From contig NZ_JBNTQY010000001.1 of NCBI RefSeq assembly GCF_051209875.1, forward strand, positions 372,001 through 436,000: a DNA stretch of 64,000 bases. The letters are read 5' to 3'. Under the pieces are notes generated by a model. That model saw nothing but the letters and a program-made list of their open reading frames with translations, did no database searches and had not been told where the DNA came from. The position numbers were made by a program, and so were the translations under genes. This DNA is from Emticicia sp051209875 (GTDB lineage Bacteria; Bacteroidota; Bacteroidia; Cytophagales; Spirosomataceae). Positions 25,053-32,822 of the stretch are shown here, piece by piece (the first letter of the stretch is position 1; the number at the start of each line of letters is the position of its first letter).

Positions 25053-26705
25053 GTGGAAGAAAATAAAATAGAAAATAGTAAAACAACTATCCGCACACCA
25101 ATAATCGTTGGTACAACTCTTGTTGTGGGGATTTTGATTGGGGCGACATTCTTTGGTGGTCGTCGAGCTGGGAGTGATGTTTCTCGTAGCTCAACCAAAT
25201 TTAAGGAGATTTTGACATATATCAATCGAAGCTATGTTGATAGTGTTGACACGGATTCTTTGGTTGATTATTCGATTACGAAAATGCTCGAAAAACTCGA
25301 CCCCCATACTTATTATTTCCCACCAGAAGAAGCAAGTATTGCTCGCTCACAGCTCGAAAGTGGTTTTGATGGTATTGGCATTGAGTTTAATGTCTTTAAT
25401 GATACTGTTTATGTTGTTACACCGCTGGCGGGTGGCCCGTCAGAGAGTGTCGGCATTCAAAGCGGCGATGCCATTATTAAAGCAAATAATAAGAGCTTAA
25501 CAGGAAAAGAATCCAATAGTACCAATATTTTTGCCAATTTACGTGGGAAACGTGGTTCGGAAGCCAAACTTGAAATCAAACGGAGAGGTTTTAAAGATTT
25601 ATTGAAATTTACTGTTGTGCGAGATAAAATTCCGCAATATTCGATTGATGCAGCCTATTTAATGGAAGATAAAAAAACTGCCTACATCAAAATCAATCGT
25701 TTTACAGAAACAACTTATGTGGAATTCAAACAGCATCTTTCAGCGTTACAAACGCAAGGGATGAAACAATTGATGCTCGATTTGCGGGGAAATCCAGGTG
25801 GTTATATGGATAGAGCAACTGATATTGTTGATGAGCTTGTGGGAGGAAATGATGTGATTGTTTATACCGATGGGAAGGATTCCAGAAATAATAGAAAAAC
25901 ATTTGCAGGAAAAGATGGCATGTTTGAGAAAGGCTCAGTCATCGTTTTAGTTGATGAAGGAAGTGCCTCGGCTTCTGAGATTGTTTCGGGAGCTTTACAA
26001 GACTATGACAGAGCCTTAATAGTGGGTCGTCGAACTTTTGGTAAAGGCTTGGTTCAACAACCCATTCAACTTTCTGATGGCTCAGAGTTACGTCTGACGA
26101 TTTCTCGTTATTATATACCAAGTGGTAGAAGTATCCAAAAACCATATACAAAAGGGCATTTAGACAATTATGAGCATGAATTAGAAGACCGAAGTAAATC
26201 GGGCGAATATTTTATTGCTGATAGTATAAAAAATAACCCAAAGATGCGATTCAAAACAAAGGGTGGGAGAGTTGTTTATGGCGGCGGAGGTGTTACACCT
26301 GATGTATTTGTGCCAAGAGATACGAGCCATATTACCAAATACTTATTGGAATTATATGGCAAAAACGTAATAAGAGAATATGCCTTAAATTACGCTAATG
26401 ACAATAGAAAAACACTTGAAAAGCAAACATTTAATAGCTTTTTAAAGAATTTTGAAGTTAGTGAGCCAATGCTCGAAAAAGTAAAACAACTGGCTAATAG
26501 TGCCGAAATCATGTTTAATGCGACCGATTACAACCTTTCAAAAGCATTTATCAAATTGCAGATAAAAGCATCAATTGCTCGTCATATTTGGCAAAGAAAT
26601 GTGAAAAATGGATTGAATAATGAGTTTTATCAAATTATTTACGAGCAAGACCCAATCGTTGCAACAGCGATGAAACAATTTGGTAAAGCTGAAAAATTGA
26701 GATAA
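25053..26705 (+). CDS. S41-family C-terminal processing protease
   Basis: The 550-residue protein has one N-terminal membrane anchor (about 13-36), a PDZ domain (about 105-190, with GFDGIGIEFN and GIQSGDAIIKANN) and the S41 protease core. The core contains LMLDLRGNPGGYMDRATDIVDELV, the catalytic serine in DEGSASASEIVSGALQDYDRA (S306) and the general-base lysine K331 in FGKGLVQQPI. CtpA-type proteases trim or degrade periplasmic proteins from their C-terminus. Translation starts at GTG, because an in-frame TAA lies 16 nt upstream and there is no ATG near. The C-terminal 120 residues are a helical extension. It is transcribed alone. Confidence 0.93.
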   Translation: MEENKIENSKTTIRTPIIVGTTLVVGILIGATFFGGRRAGSDVSRSSTKFKEILTYINRSYVDSVDTDSLVDYSITKMLEKLDPHTYYFPPEEASIARSQLESGFDGIGIEFNVFNDTVYVVTPLAGGPSESVGIQSGDAIIKANNKSLTGKESNSTNIFANLRGKRGSEAKLEIKRRGFKDLLKFTVVRDKIPQYSIDAAYLMEDKKTAYIKINRFTETTYVEFKQHLSALQTQGMKQLMLDLRGNPGGYMDRATDIVDELVGGNDVIVYTDGKDSRNNRKTFAGKDGMFEKGSVIVLVDEGSASASEIVSGALQDYDRALIVGRRTFGKGLVQQPIQLSDGSELRLTISRYYIPSGRSIQKPYTKGHLDNYEHELEDRSKSGEYFIADSIKNNPKMRFKTKGGRVVYGGGGVTPDVFVPRDTSHITKYLLELYGKNVIREYALNYANDNRKTLEKQTFNSFLKNFEVSEPMLEKVKQLANSAEIMFNATDYNLSKAFIKLQIKASIARHIWQRNVKNGLNNEFYQIIYEQDPIVATAMKQFGKAEKLR

Positions 26706-26716
26706 AATTTTTAAAG

Positions 26717-26780
26717 GTACAACGGATTTTCTAATACATTCTTACTCAGAAAAGAAAACGGATTAGGAAATCCGTTGTAC
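26717..26780. repeat. Long inverted repeat after the S41 protease gene
   Basis: A 19-bp arm (26717-26735, starting GTACAACGGATTTT) pairs with 26762-26780 with one mismatch, around a 26-nt loop. It lies between two convergent genes and has no T run. Confidence 0.8.
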
Positions 26781-26787
26781 GATATTT

Positions 26788-27216
26788 TCATTCAATAGTA
26801 TAATTTTTCACGACATCACTCATGCCAATGTCTTGGTAAACCCCTCCATTCAAAAACTGAATTCTTCGTACTGTAATTTGGTATTTATCACTTAGATTTG
26901 CCAATTTTGCCAATGGAGCGAAAGAACCTTTCCCTTCGGGAAGTACTATTCCTGCAATTTTTTTGTCATTGCGAAAGAGCGAAAGCTCTACTTCAGTGAT
27001 GAAAAATGTCACATCGGGCATCTTCTTTTTTTGCTCACCTTGTAAAATAGCTTTTACCTCAATAAGTGTATCAGATTTTGATAGTGCCTTTTGAGCATCG
27101 GCAGATTTTCCGTTGAAGAAAAACGAAATCGCTGGACGAGGAATAAAAGCTGCTTTTTGTTGAGAGAAAACAGAAAAACTCAGAAGTGTAATTGTTATGG
27201 TAGCAAAAGTTCTCAT
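26788..27216 (-). CDS. Small secreted protein of unknown function
   Basis: The 142-residue product has a signal peptide (MRTFATITITLLSFSVFSQ). The mature chain has SFFFNGKSADAQKALSKSDTLIE-like text and VELSLFRNDKKIAGIVLPEGKG, and ends with QFLNGGVYQDIGMSDVVKNYTIE. The last part faintly resembles the repeating C-terminal domains of gliding-motility protein GldM, but I would not rely on this. It ends 7 nt from a long inverted repeat and starts 46 nt after the next secreted protein gene on the same strand, so the two may be co-transcribed. Confidence 0.68.
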   Translation of the reverse strand: MRTFATITITLLSFSVFSQQKAAFIPRPAISFFFNGKSADAQKALSKSDTLIEVKAILQGEQKKKMPDVTFFITEVELSLFRNDKKIAGIVLPEGKGSFAPLAKLANLSDKYQITVRRIQFLNGGVYQDIGMSDVVKNYTIE

Positions 27217-27262
27217 TGTGAGGGTAATTCGTTCACTGAAAACTTAAAAACGCTTCCGAAAA

Positions 27263-27727
27263 CTATTTATTGCTCTTCTTTCCTAAAACGTAAGCCAAGC
27301 CCAAATTTGCTCGAAAAACACCCAAATCGAAATTCTTATTAGCATAAGGCGAGAGTTCAAATACAACTTGAAATCTTGGAAGTTTTTCAATCGGAGAAGC
27401 TCGCACGCCAGCATTGAGTGCATAGCCTTCTAAAGGTGATTGTTTACTGGGATCAGTGTTTAAATAGTTTAAAAAATTTACTTTTACCCCTGCACCAAGG
27501 TAAAATTTTACTCTTTCCGCTTTATTAAGATTAAACATTGGTGAAATTTCCGTACTTAACGAAGAGAAATAAGTATTTGTCTGAAAACGAAAATCAACCC
27601 AAATATTTTTGTTTGGATTAGTCGCAATTGAAAAGATAGAATTAAATGGGTAGTAGGTAAATGCTTGAGCGTAGGAAGATTTAGTAAAAATGACAAGCAC
27701 CAATACGGTAAATAGTTTTTTGAGCAT
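27263..27727 (-). CDS. Small outer-membrane beta-barrel-like protein
   Basis: The 154-residue protein has a signal peptide (MLKKLFTVLVLVIFTKSSYAQ) followed by alternating hydrophobic strands: IWVDFRFQTNTYFSSLSTEISPMF, VKFYLGAGVKVNFLNYL, GYALNAGVRASPI, RFQVVFELSPYA and ANLGLAYVLGKK. This looks like a six- to eight-stranded outer-membrane barrel. The charged end KKSNK rather than an aromatic residue is less typical. I do not recognise a named family. It may share a transcript with the secreted protein at 26788-27216. Confidence 0.68.
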   Translation of the reverse strand: MLKKLFTVLVLVIFTKSSYAQAFTYYPFNSIFSIATNPNKNIWVDFRFQTNTYFSSLSTEISPMFNLNKAERVKFYLGAGVKVNFLNYLNTDPSKQSPLEGYALNAGVRASPIEKLPRFQVVFELSPYANKNFDLGVFRANLGLAYVLGKKSNK

Positions 27728-27834
27728 AATGTTGGGAGGTTTCTTGCTACAAAATTACAAGAAATGAATACTTTATCAGTAATTAAGAGATATTTTTGGA
27801 TATTGAGTAAATCCTAAAAATCACAAATAATATA

Positions 27835-28305
27835 TTATAATATCACATTTTCCAGTGCTAAATTTTCACGAGCTTTACTATTTTGCTCATCAACAATGCG
27901 ATTGATTTCTTTGATTACTTCAAAAAAAGTGGCTAATTTGTCAGCAGGAATTTGTTCCTGAATCATTTTATTGAAAATAATCACTCCTTCACGAGAGAAA
28001 CTTCTCTTTTTCTTTCCTTCTTCGGTTAAAAAAACTCTCACGAAACGTTTATCATCTGCATCAATTTCTCGGTAAATCCAGCCTTTTTCTTCCAATGTTT
28101 TCAACATCCTCGTTAGACTTCTGGGTTCCATACCAATTGAAGGGCCGATTTTTGTTGCAGGAGTTCCTTTTTCTGAATCAATGTTAAGCAAAACATAGCC
28201 AATTGCCATTGTCATCTCATTGGGATTGGCATACGCATTATACATACGTGAAATAGAATGCCACGCCCATTTGATATAAAAATCAATAGTTTTCTCTTTT
28301 TTCAT
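27835..28305 (-). CDS. MarR-family transcriptional regulator
   Basis: The 156-residue winged-helix regulator starts MKKEKTIDFYIKWAWHSISRMYN. It has the recognition helix region GPSIGMEPRSLTRMLKTLEEKGWI and the wing YREIDADDKRFVRVFLTEEG. I start at 28305; the frame is open 12 codons further upstream, towards the operator. A perfect 22-nt palindrome stands 39 nt before this start, which suggests autoregulation. In related genomes this MarR subgroup often precedes fatty-acid degradation genes, but none is present here. The gene lies alone in front of the DUF6702 gene. Confidence 0.9.
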   Translation of the reverse strand: MKKEKTIDFYIKWAWHSISRMYNAYANPNEMTMAIGYVLLNIDSEKGTPATKIGPSIGMEPRSLTRMLKTLEEKGWIYREIDADDKRFVRVFLTEEGKKKRSFSREGVIIFNKMIQEQIPADKLATFFEVIKEINRIVDEQNSKARENLALENVIL

Positions 28306-28344
28306 GCTTAATTTTGCTACAGAACAATACAAAAGTAACAAAAA

Positions 28345-28366
28345 AACAGTATGCAGGCATACTGTT
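28345..28366. promoter_or_regulatory. Probable MarR operator
   Basis: AACAGTATGC and its exact reverse complement GCATACTGTT are separated by AG. It lies just upstream of the marR-type gene and 24 bp after the end of the DUF6702 frame. Confidence 0.68.
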
Positions 28367-28389
28367 GATATTTTTTTTTGCAGAAAGTA

Positions 28390-28959
28390 TCAAAGGTCTA
28401 TCTCTGCCGATTTTGTTTTGGCATTGAATAAATAAGTTTTTTTATTACCTAAATAAAGGAAATTGACCAAATTGGTTTGGTCGTCAAACATCTCTTGCAT
28501 GAGGTTATTGTAAATAGAATGACCTTTAAAGTCTTGACTATTAGGTATTTCAACGTAAACCCAAGTTGCATCCCCTTCTAATTCTTTGCCAATAAAGTTG
28601 AGCGGTTTCTTTTGTTTTTGGGGTGAAATAATAGCAAAATGTTGCTGAATATATTTGTTTAAAACAGCATCACTGTTATCGTTTTTTCCGCCCACCATTA
28701 TTTTCTGACCGTTATTAAATTTTGTCAGCGTTGTTTCCAAATCATCAGTAAAAAGTCTAATGCTAATTTCTAACGATTTTTCTTTGGGATTATACTGAAT
28801 CTCAGTCAAGGATGTGTGAAAGGCGTGAACCCCACCCCCGACCCCTCCCTGATAGGGAGGGGAATAGTTCTGTATCACTCCCTCCCTATCGGGGAGGGCT
28901 GGGGTGAGGTTCAACACCGTCAATGCTAAAAAAGCAACTAAAATCTTTATCATTTTCAA
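28390..28959 (-). CDS. DUF6702-family secreted protein carrying an in-frame palindromic insert
   Basis: The 189-residue protein starts with a hydrophobic signal (MKMIKILVAFLALTVL). From residue 45 on (HAFHTSLTEIQYNPKEKSLEIS, RLFTDDLETTL) it matches the DUF6702 family, whose mature form begins with a histidine followed by this kind of text. Between them, residues about 17-44 (TPALPDREG, then YSPPYQGGVGGG) are not family sequence. They are the translation of an 84-bp GC-rich palindromic element at 28828-28911. The insert is 28 codons, keeps the frame and falls at the signal-peptide junction. Whether export still works is unknown. The function of the family is unknown. Confidence 0.83.
   Translation of the reverse strand: MKMIKILVAFLALTVLNLTPALPDREGVIQNYSPPYQGGVGGGVHAFHTSLTEIQYNPKEKSLEISIRLFTDDLETTLTKFNNGQKIMVGGKNDNSDAVLNKYIQQHFAIISPQKQKKPLNFIGKELEGDATWVYVEIPNSQDFKGHSIYNNLMQEMFDDQTNLVNFLYLGNKKTYLFNAKTKSAEIDL
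28828..28911. repeat. 84-bp GC-rich double palindrome inside the DUF6702 gene
   Basis: The element starts AACCCCACCCC and ends GGGGTGAGGTT, with two inner hairpins (CCCCTCCCTGATAGGGAGGGG region at 28842-28862 and CCCTCCCTATCGGGGAGGG near 28880-28898). Its GC content contrasts sharply with the AT-rich gene around it. Confidence 0.88.
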
Positions 28960-28967
28960 AAAAATCT

Positions 28968-28997
28968 ATCGACTGTGGTCTATGGACAATCGACTAA
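28968..28997. repeat. GACTnTn heptad array, short form (site 2)
   Basis: ATCGACT stands at 28968-28974 and again at 28989-28995, with four units in 7-bp phase (first GACTGTG, third GACAATC). It fills the gap between the rseP stop and the DUF6702 start. Confidence 0.7.
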
Positions 28998-28998
28998 A

Positions 28999-30333
28999 TT
29001 ACTTAAATATCGCCTTGAAAGTATCATTAAAAAGTACAAGTACCATCAATGTCAACAGTATGAATGTGCCTACTTGTTGGGTACGTTCCATGAATTTTTC
29101 AGATGGCTTGCGACGGGTAATCATTTCATATAATAAAACAATCACATGACCGCCATCTAAAGCTGGAATTGGCAACGCATTCATAAAAGCTAAACCCATT
29201 GACAATAAGCCTGTTAAATTCCAAAATCTTTCCCAATCCCATGCTTTTCCAAACATTTGTGCTAATCCAACAGGACCACTCACGGCATTTCCAGCCGAAA
29301 TATGTCCTTTGAAAATTCGTCCAAAACCTTGGATTTGGTTAGGAATTACCCCTAACGCATCCTTTGCACCTGTAACAAATGCTTCACTGAACGACAAAGT
29401 ACGTTTGCTTGAAACCAAAGTTGGGTCTAATTTAAAACCAATTGTTCCTTCTTTTGTAACGGTTGGAGTCAATTTTATAGTTTGATTTCCTCGCTCAACT
29501 AATAATTCAATTTTCTTTCCTGCTGATTTTTTGAGTGTTTCTTGGAAGGCTTGGAAATAGGCTATCGGTATACTATCAGCTTTTATAATTTTGTCACCTT
29601 CTTTCAACCCTGCTGCTTCAGCTGCCATTCCTTTGGTTACTTCTCCTACCTTAAAAGGCATGATTGGCTCCATAAAAGGCACTTTACTGGCAATGCTATC
29701 AATTAAGCCATTGGGTACTGGAATTTCTTTTGTTTCACCGTTACGATCAATAGTAAAATAGGTATTTTCTTGCATCAAAGAAGCTCTTATATCGCCAAAA
29801 CCTTCATAATCTTCATTGTTTACTTTGATGATTTTATCACCAGTTTTTAAACCAATTCCTTGGGCAAGCGGGTGGGCATAAATTCCCATTTTATTGATTT
29901 CAGCTTTTGAATAATATTCTTCGCCCCAATAATATTTAACTCCCCAGAAAATCAAAATCCCAAGAATAATATTAACGATAATGCCACCAAGCATTACAAA
30001 AAGACGTTGCCAAGCTGGTTTTGAGCGAAATTCGTAAGGCTCAGGCGTAGATGAAAGTTGCGAAGCATCTTTGGTTTCATCAATCATACCTGCAATATCC
30101 ACGTAACCACCCAATGGAAACCAACCTAAACCATATTCAGTATCACCCTTTTTCTTTTTCCACAAGGCAAAGTTTAAAACGTTGGGTAAAGGGAAAAGAA
30201 AATCGAAGAAAATATAAAACTTATTTACTCTAATTCCGAAGATACGAGCAAAAATAAAATGTCCAAATTCGTGTAATCCGACTAAAATAGTCAATGCCAG
30301 CAAAAGCTGACCAATCATTGTTAAAATTGCCAT
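28999..30333 (-). CDS. rseP: RIP zinc metalloprotease RseP (site-2 protease)
   Basis: The 444-residue inner-membrane protease has HEFGH at residues 21-25 in the first helix (zinc site) and the second zinc motif in NALPIPALDGGH near residue 400. Two PDZ-like domains lie between (GIGLKTGDKIIKVNN and GLKEGDKIIKADS). RseP-type enzymes cut transmembrane anti-sigma factors or clear signal-peptide remnants. Length and layout match the Bacteroidota form. It is not beside dxr, which in many bacteria is its neighbour; dxr is here 32 kb away. Heptad repeats stand on both sides of the gene. Confidence 0.95.
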   Translation of the reverse strand: MAILTMIGQLLLALTILVGLHEFGHFIFARIFGIRVNKFYIFFDFLFPLPNVLNFALWKKKKGDTEYGLGWFPLGGYVDIAGMIDETKDASQLSSTPEPYEFRSKPAWQRLFVMLGGIIVNIILGILIFWGVKYYWGEEYYSKAEINKMGIYAHPLAQGIGLKTGDKIIKVNNEDYEGFGDIRASLMQENTYFTIDRNGETKEIPVPNGLIDSIASKVPFMEPIMPFKVGEVTKGMAAEAAGLKEGDKIIKADSIPIAYFQAFQETLKKSAGKKIELLVERGNQTIKLTPTVTKEGTIGFKLDPTLVSSKRTLSFSEAFVTGAKDALGVIPNQIQGFGRIFKGHISAGNAVSGPVGLAQMFGKAWDWERFWNLTGLLSMGLAFMNALPIPALDGGHVIVLLYEMITRRKPSEKFMERTQQVGTFILLTLMVLVLFNDTFKAIFK

Positions 30334-30364
30334 GAGTAAGCTGATTTGTTTGATTTAATGTTTT

Positions 30365-30464
30365 GCCTTATGCTTTATGCAATAGGCTTTAAGCTATAAA
30401 AATATATTTTACTTGAAATTTTAAATGGGTAAAAGCATACAGCGTATTGCTTAAAGCCTATTCT
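30365..30464. repeat. GCTTTAw heptad array with inverted arms
   Basis: The left arm is five units in 7-bp phase at 30365-30399 (GCCTTAT, GCTTTAT, GCAATAG and so on, each starting GC). The right arm at 30430-30464 is five units in the opposite orientation, including GCTTTAA, GCAATAC and GCTGTAT on the minus strand. The loop is 30 nt and AT-rich. Confidence 0.83.
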
Positions 30465-30469
30465 AAATG

Positions 30470-31513
30470 TTACTCCAAAACTACTGTTCCTGATAAATAA
30501 TCGGAGGCAATATTGGGGTCATTTACCGACCACATGCCAACGTACGAACGATAAGGGAATAAAAAACGATTATCATTGAGTGCAAACAAAATCTTTTTTC
30601 GGTAATCACTCAAAGTTTCCATCCCATTCTGCAAACGCAATTCATTGATTCTTTGTTCATCTACTTGCTCGATTTGCCTAAAAACCCACTTATTAAGCTT
30701 CGATACAAATGGTTTACCTTCCATAGCGAGCGATTCCTCGGTCAAGATTTTAAAAACATGTCGGGCAAAAAAAACATCATTTCCGTTAATCGTTGCCATG
30801 ATATGTGCTGCAGTATGTGGTAATATTTTCCCATTTCTTGCGGCATCCATCAGAGGGTTTGAAAAATTAATAGTTTGATTATCAGGTGTTTGACGGCGAA
30901 AAATTGCGTAAAATGGATACTGAATCACTGGCATTCCTCCTTCGCCACAACCAATGACATCTTCGCTTGGAAAACCATAACGTGCTATCAAATAATCCAA
31001 TTCTGTGGCATTCTGACGGTCAATTTTAATAATCGTATCGGCATAAGCCTGCGTATCTCTTACCCTAAAGAATTGGTCACGCTCAGTTATTTTTGCTAAT
31101 TTATCTTTTAAACTTTTATTAATTTTTAAATCAAACTCTCGTTTTTTTGCTAAATATTCTTTTTCAAAATTTCTCCAATTAGGGTCTTGCTGGATTCCTA
31201 TAAAAGCGGTTTCATCTTTAATAAAATCAAGGCTAATACCTTTTCCTGCCACTTCTAATAAATATTGATAGGTGTTTGTGGCATCGCCCAAATAAGTTGC
31301 ACACACCGCCGCATTGAAATAATCCTTCATAAAACCACGTGGCACTGAAGCAAAAGCCTTTTGATATTGGTCAAGTGCTTCTGTATATTTGCCATTGATT
31401 ACCAATAATTCAGCAGCATTGATTTTTGGGTGATACGTTTTAAGATAATTTATTTCTTGTGCAAAAGTCATTTGAGCAATAAAACTTAGCAACAAGACAG
31501 TAAAAATCTTCAT
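30470..31513 (-). CDS. Secreted TPR-type protein of unknown function
   Basis: The 347-residue protein begins with a signal peptide (MKIFTVLLLSFIAQMTFAQ). Residues about 25-110 look like TPR helices (INGKYTEALDQYQKAFASVPRG, YFNAAVCATYLGDATNTYQYLLEVAGKG). The second half contains IIKIDRQNATELDYLIARYGFPSED and HTAAHIMATINGND, which resemble the DUF6624 pattern. I start at 31513 because it precedes the signal; the longer frame to 31585 has none. Its stop codon lies 6 nt from a heptad array. No enzymatic role can be assigned. Confidence 0.75.
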   Translation of the reverse strand: MKIFTVLLLSFIAQMTFAQEINYLKTYHPKINAAELLVINGKYTEALDQYQKAFASVPRGFMKDYFNAAVCATYLGDATNTYQYLLEVAGKGISLDFIKDETAFIGIQQDPNWRNFEKEYLAKKREFDLKINKSLKDKLAKITERDQFFRVRDTQAYADTIIKIDRQNATELDYLIARYGFPSEDVIGCGEGGMPVIQYPFYAIFRRQTPDNQTINFSNPLMDAARNGKILPHTAAHIMATINGNDVFFARHVFKILTEESLAMEGKPFVSKLNKWVFRQIEQVDEQRINELRLQNGMETLSDYRKKILFALNDNRFLFPYRSYVGMWSVNDPNIASDYLSGTVVLE

Positions 31514-31636
31514 AAAATTGATAATTGATTTTAAATCCTGACCGAATATATTTTTTACTAACGAAAATACCATCAAAATTAACATACTTTTAGCGAAAAG
31601 AACGAATTTTGGGTAAAACTTTGTTGCTTAAATGAA

Positions 31637-31728
31637 GATGCGTGATTCTGGATAGGAGATTCAAGAAATCATTATCCAATTTTGTAAACTTTAAAATCGT
31701 ATAACTAAATATGGGATTTAAGAAATCA
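31637..31728. repeat. GATnCGA-type heptad array, degenerate (second copy)
   Basis: Five units in phase at 31637-31671 (GATGCGT, GATTCTG, GATAGGA, GATTCAA, GAAATCA), then two more (GATTTAA, GAAATCA) at 31715-31728. It lies between divergent genes. Confidence 0.7.
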
Positions 31729-31783
31729 ATACTCAATCCGGTACATCTTTAAATCTTATCAATCGTGTCATATTTTTTGTTTT

Positions 31784-32800
31784 ATGAATTCTACTAAGTT
31801 CGATATAATTATTATTGGTGGCGGCCCGATTGGGCTTGCTTGCGGTATTGAGGCTCAAAAAGCAGGGCTAAACTATTTAATTTTAGAAAAGGGATGTTTG
31901 GTAAACTCACTTTATAATTATCCTGCAAACATGACTTTTTTCAGTACCTCCGAGCGTTTGGAAATTGGAGATGTACCTTTTGTTTCAAATAATGCTAAAC
32001 CAACTCGCAATGAAGCATTGGAATATTACCGCCGTGTAACAGCTCATAAACATTTGAATATCAGGCTTTTTGAGGAGGTTTTGGAAGTAGTTTCACCTCA
32101 CCCCAGCCCTCTCCTTGAAGGAGATGGGGTTAAAAAAGACAACTCGGAATTATATAAAATCAAAACTAAGAAGGGTGAATATTTGACGACAAACATTGTA
32201 ATTGCGTCGGGATTCTATGATATTCCACAAAAATTAGGTGTTAATGGTGAAGAATTGCCAAAGGTTACGCATTATTACAAAGACCCACATTTTTATGCTT
32301 TTCAGAAAGTTTTGGTGGTTGGAGCCAATAATTCAGCAGTAGATGCTGCTCTTGAAACTTGGCGAAAAGGAGCTGATGTGACGATGGTTATTAGGGGAGG
32401 AGAAGTGGGAACTAGAGTAAAATATTGGGCAAAACCCGATATTGAAAATCGAATAAAAGAAGGTTCTATCAAAGCATATTTTAATTCTGAAATTGCAGAA
32501 ATAACGGATAGGCAGGTGATTATTAAAACTCCCGAAGGTTTAGAGGCGGTCGATAATGATTGGGTGATTTCGATGACTGGTTATCAACCAAACTTGAATT
32601 TTTTGAGAAAAGTGGGTATCAATCTTTCGCAAGATGAAATCATGAAACCACAATATGACGAAAATAGCATGGAAACCAATTTGAAAAATGTCTATTTGGC
32701 AGGTGTGATTTGTGGAGGAATGAATACACACAGTTTGTTTATAGAAAACTCAAGAGTTCATGCCGAGCGTATTATTCAGAAGATAAAATCTAATGTGTAA
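31784..32800 (+). CDS. ypdA: YpdA-family (bacillithiol disulfide) reductase with an in-frame palindrome
   Basis: The 338-residue flavoprotein has the FAD motif GGGPIGLACGIEA (residues 12-24), the NADPH motif VVGANNSAVDAALE and the C-terminal VYLAGVICGGMNTHSLFIENSRVHA. It matches YpdA, which reduces bacillithiol disulfide in bacteria that make bacillithiol, as many Bacteroidota do. Residues about 104-116 (SPHPSPLLEGDG) come from a GC-rich palindrome at 32094-32131 between two strands of the FAD/NAD domain (FEEVLEVV and YKIKTKKG). The insert keeps the frame, so the gene is probably active. It is convergent with the GT-C gene. Confidence 0.88.
   Translation: MNSTKFDIIIIGGGPIGLACGIEAQKAGLNYLILEKGCLVNSLYNYPANMTFFSTSERLEIGDVPFVSNNAKPTRNEALEYYRRVTAHKHLNIRLFEEVLEVVSPHPSPLLEGDGVKKDNSELYKIKTKKGEYLTTNIVIASGFYDIPQKLGVNGEELPKVTHYYKDPHFYAFQKVLVVGANNSAVDAALETWRKGADVTMVIRGGEVGTRVKYWAKPDIENRIKEGSIKAYFNSEIAEITDRQVIIKTPEGLEAVDNDWVISMTGYQPNLNFLRKVGINLSQDEIMKPQYDENSMETNLKNVYLAGVICGGMNTHSLFIENSRVHAERIIQKIKSNV
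32094..32131. repeat. GC-rich palindrome inside ypdA
   Basis: CACCTCACCCCAGCC leads into the hairpin CTCCTT-G-AAGGAG and closes with ATGGGGTT. It shares CCTCACCCC and CTCTCC with the elements at 28828 and 52404. Confidence 0.8.
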
Positions 32801-32822
32801 CATATTGAAAGTCTAAAAAATG

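Noticed and set aside
26717..26780. Terminator for the S41 protease gene
   Set aside because: The stem is long but no T run follows on either side, so I list it as an inverted repeat; it may still end transcripts by another route.
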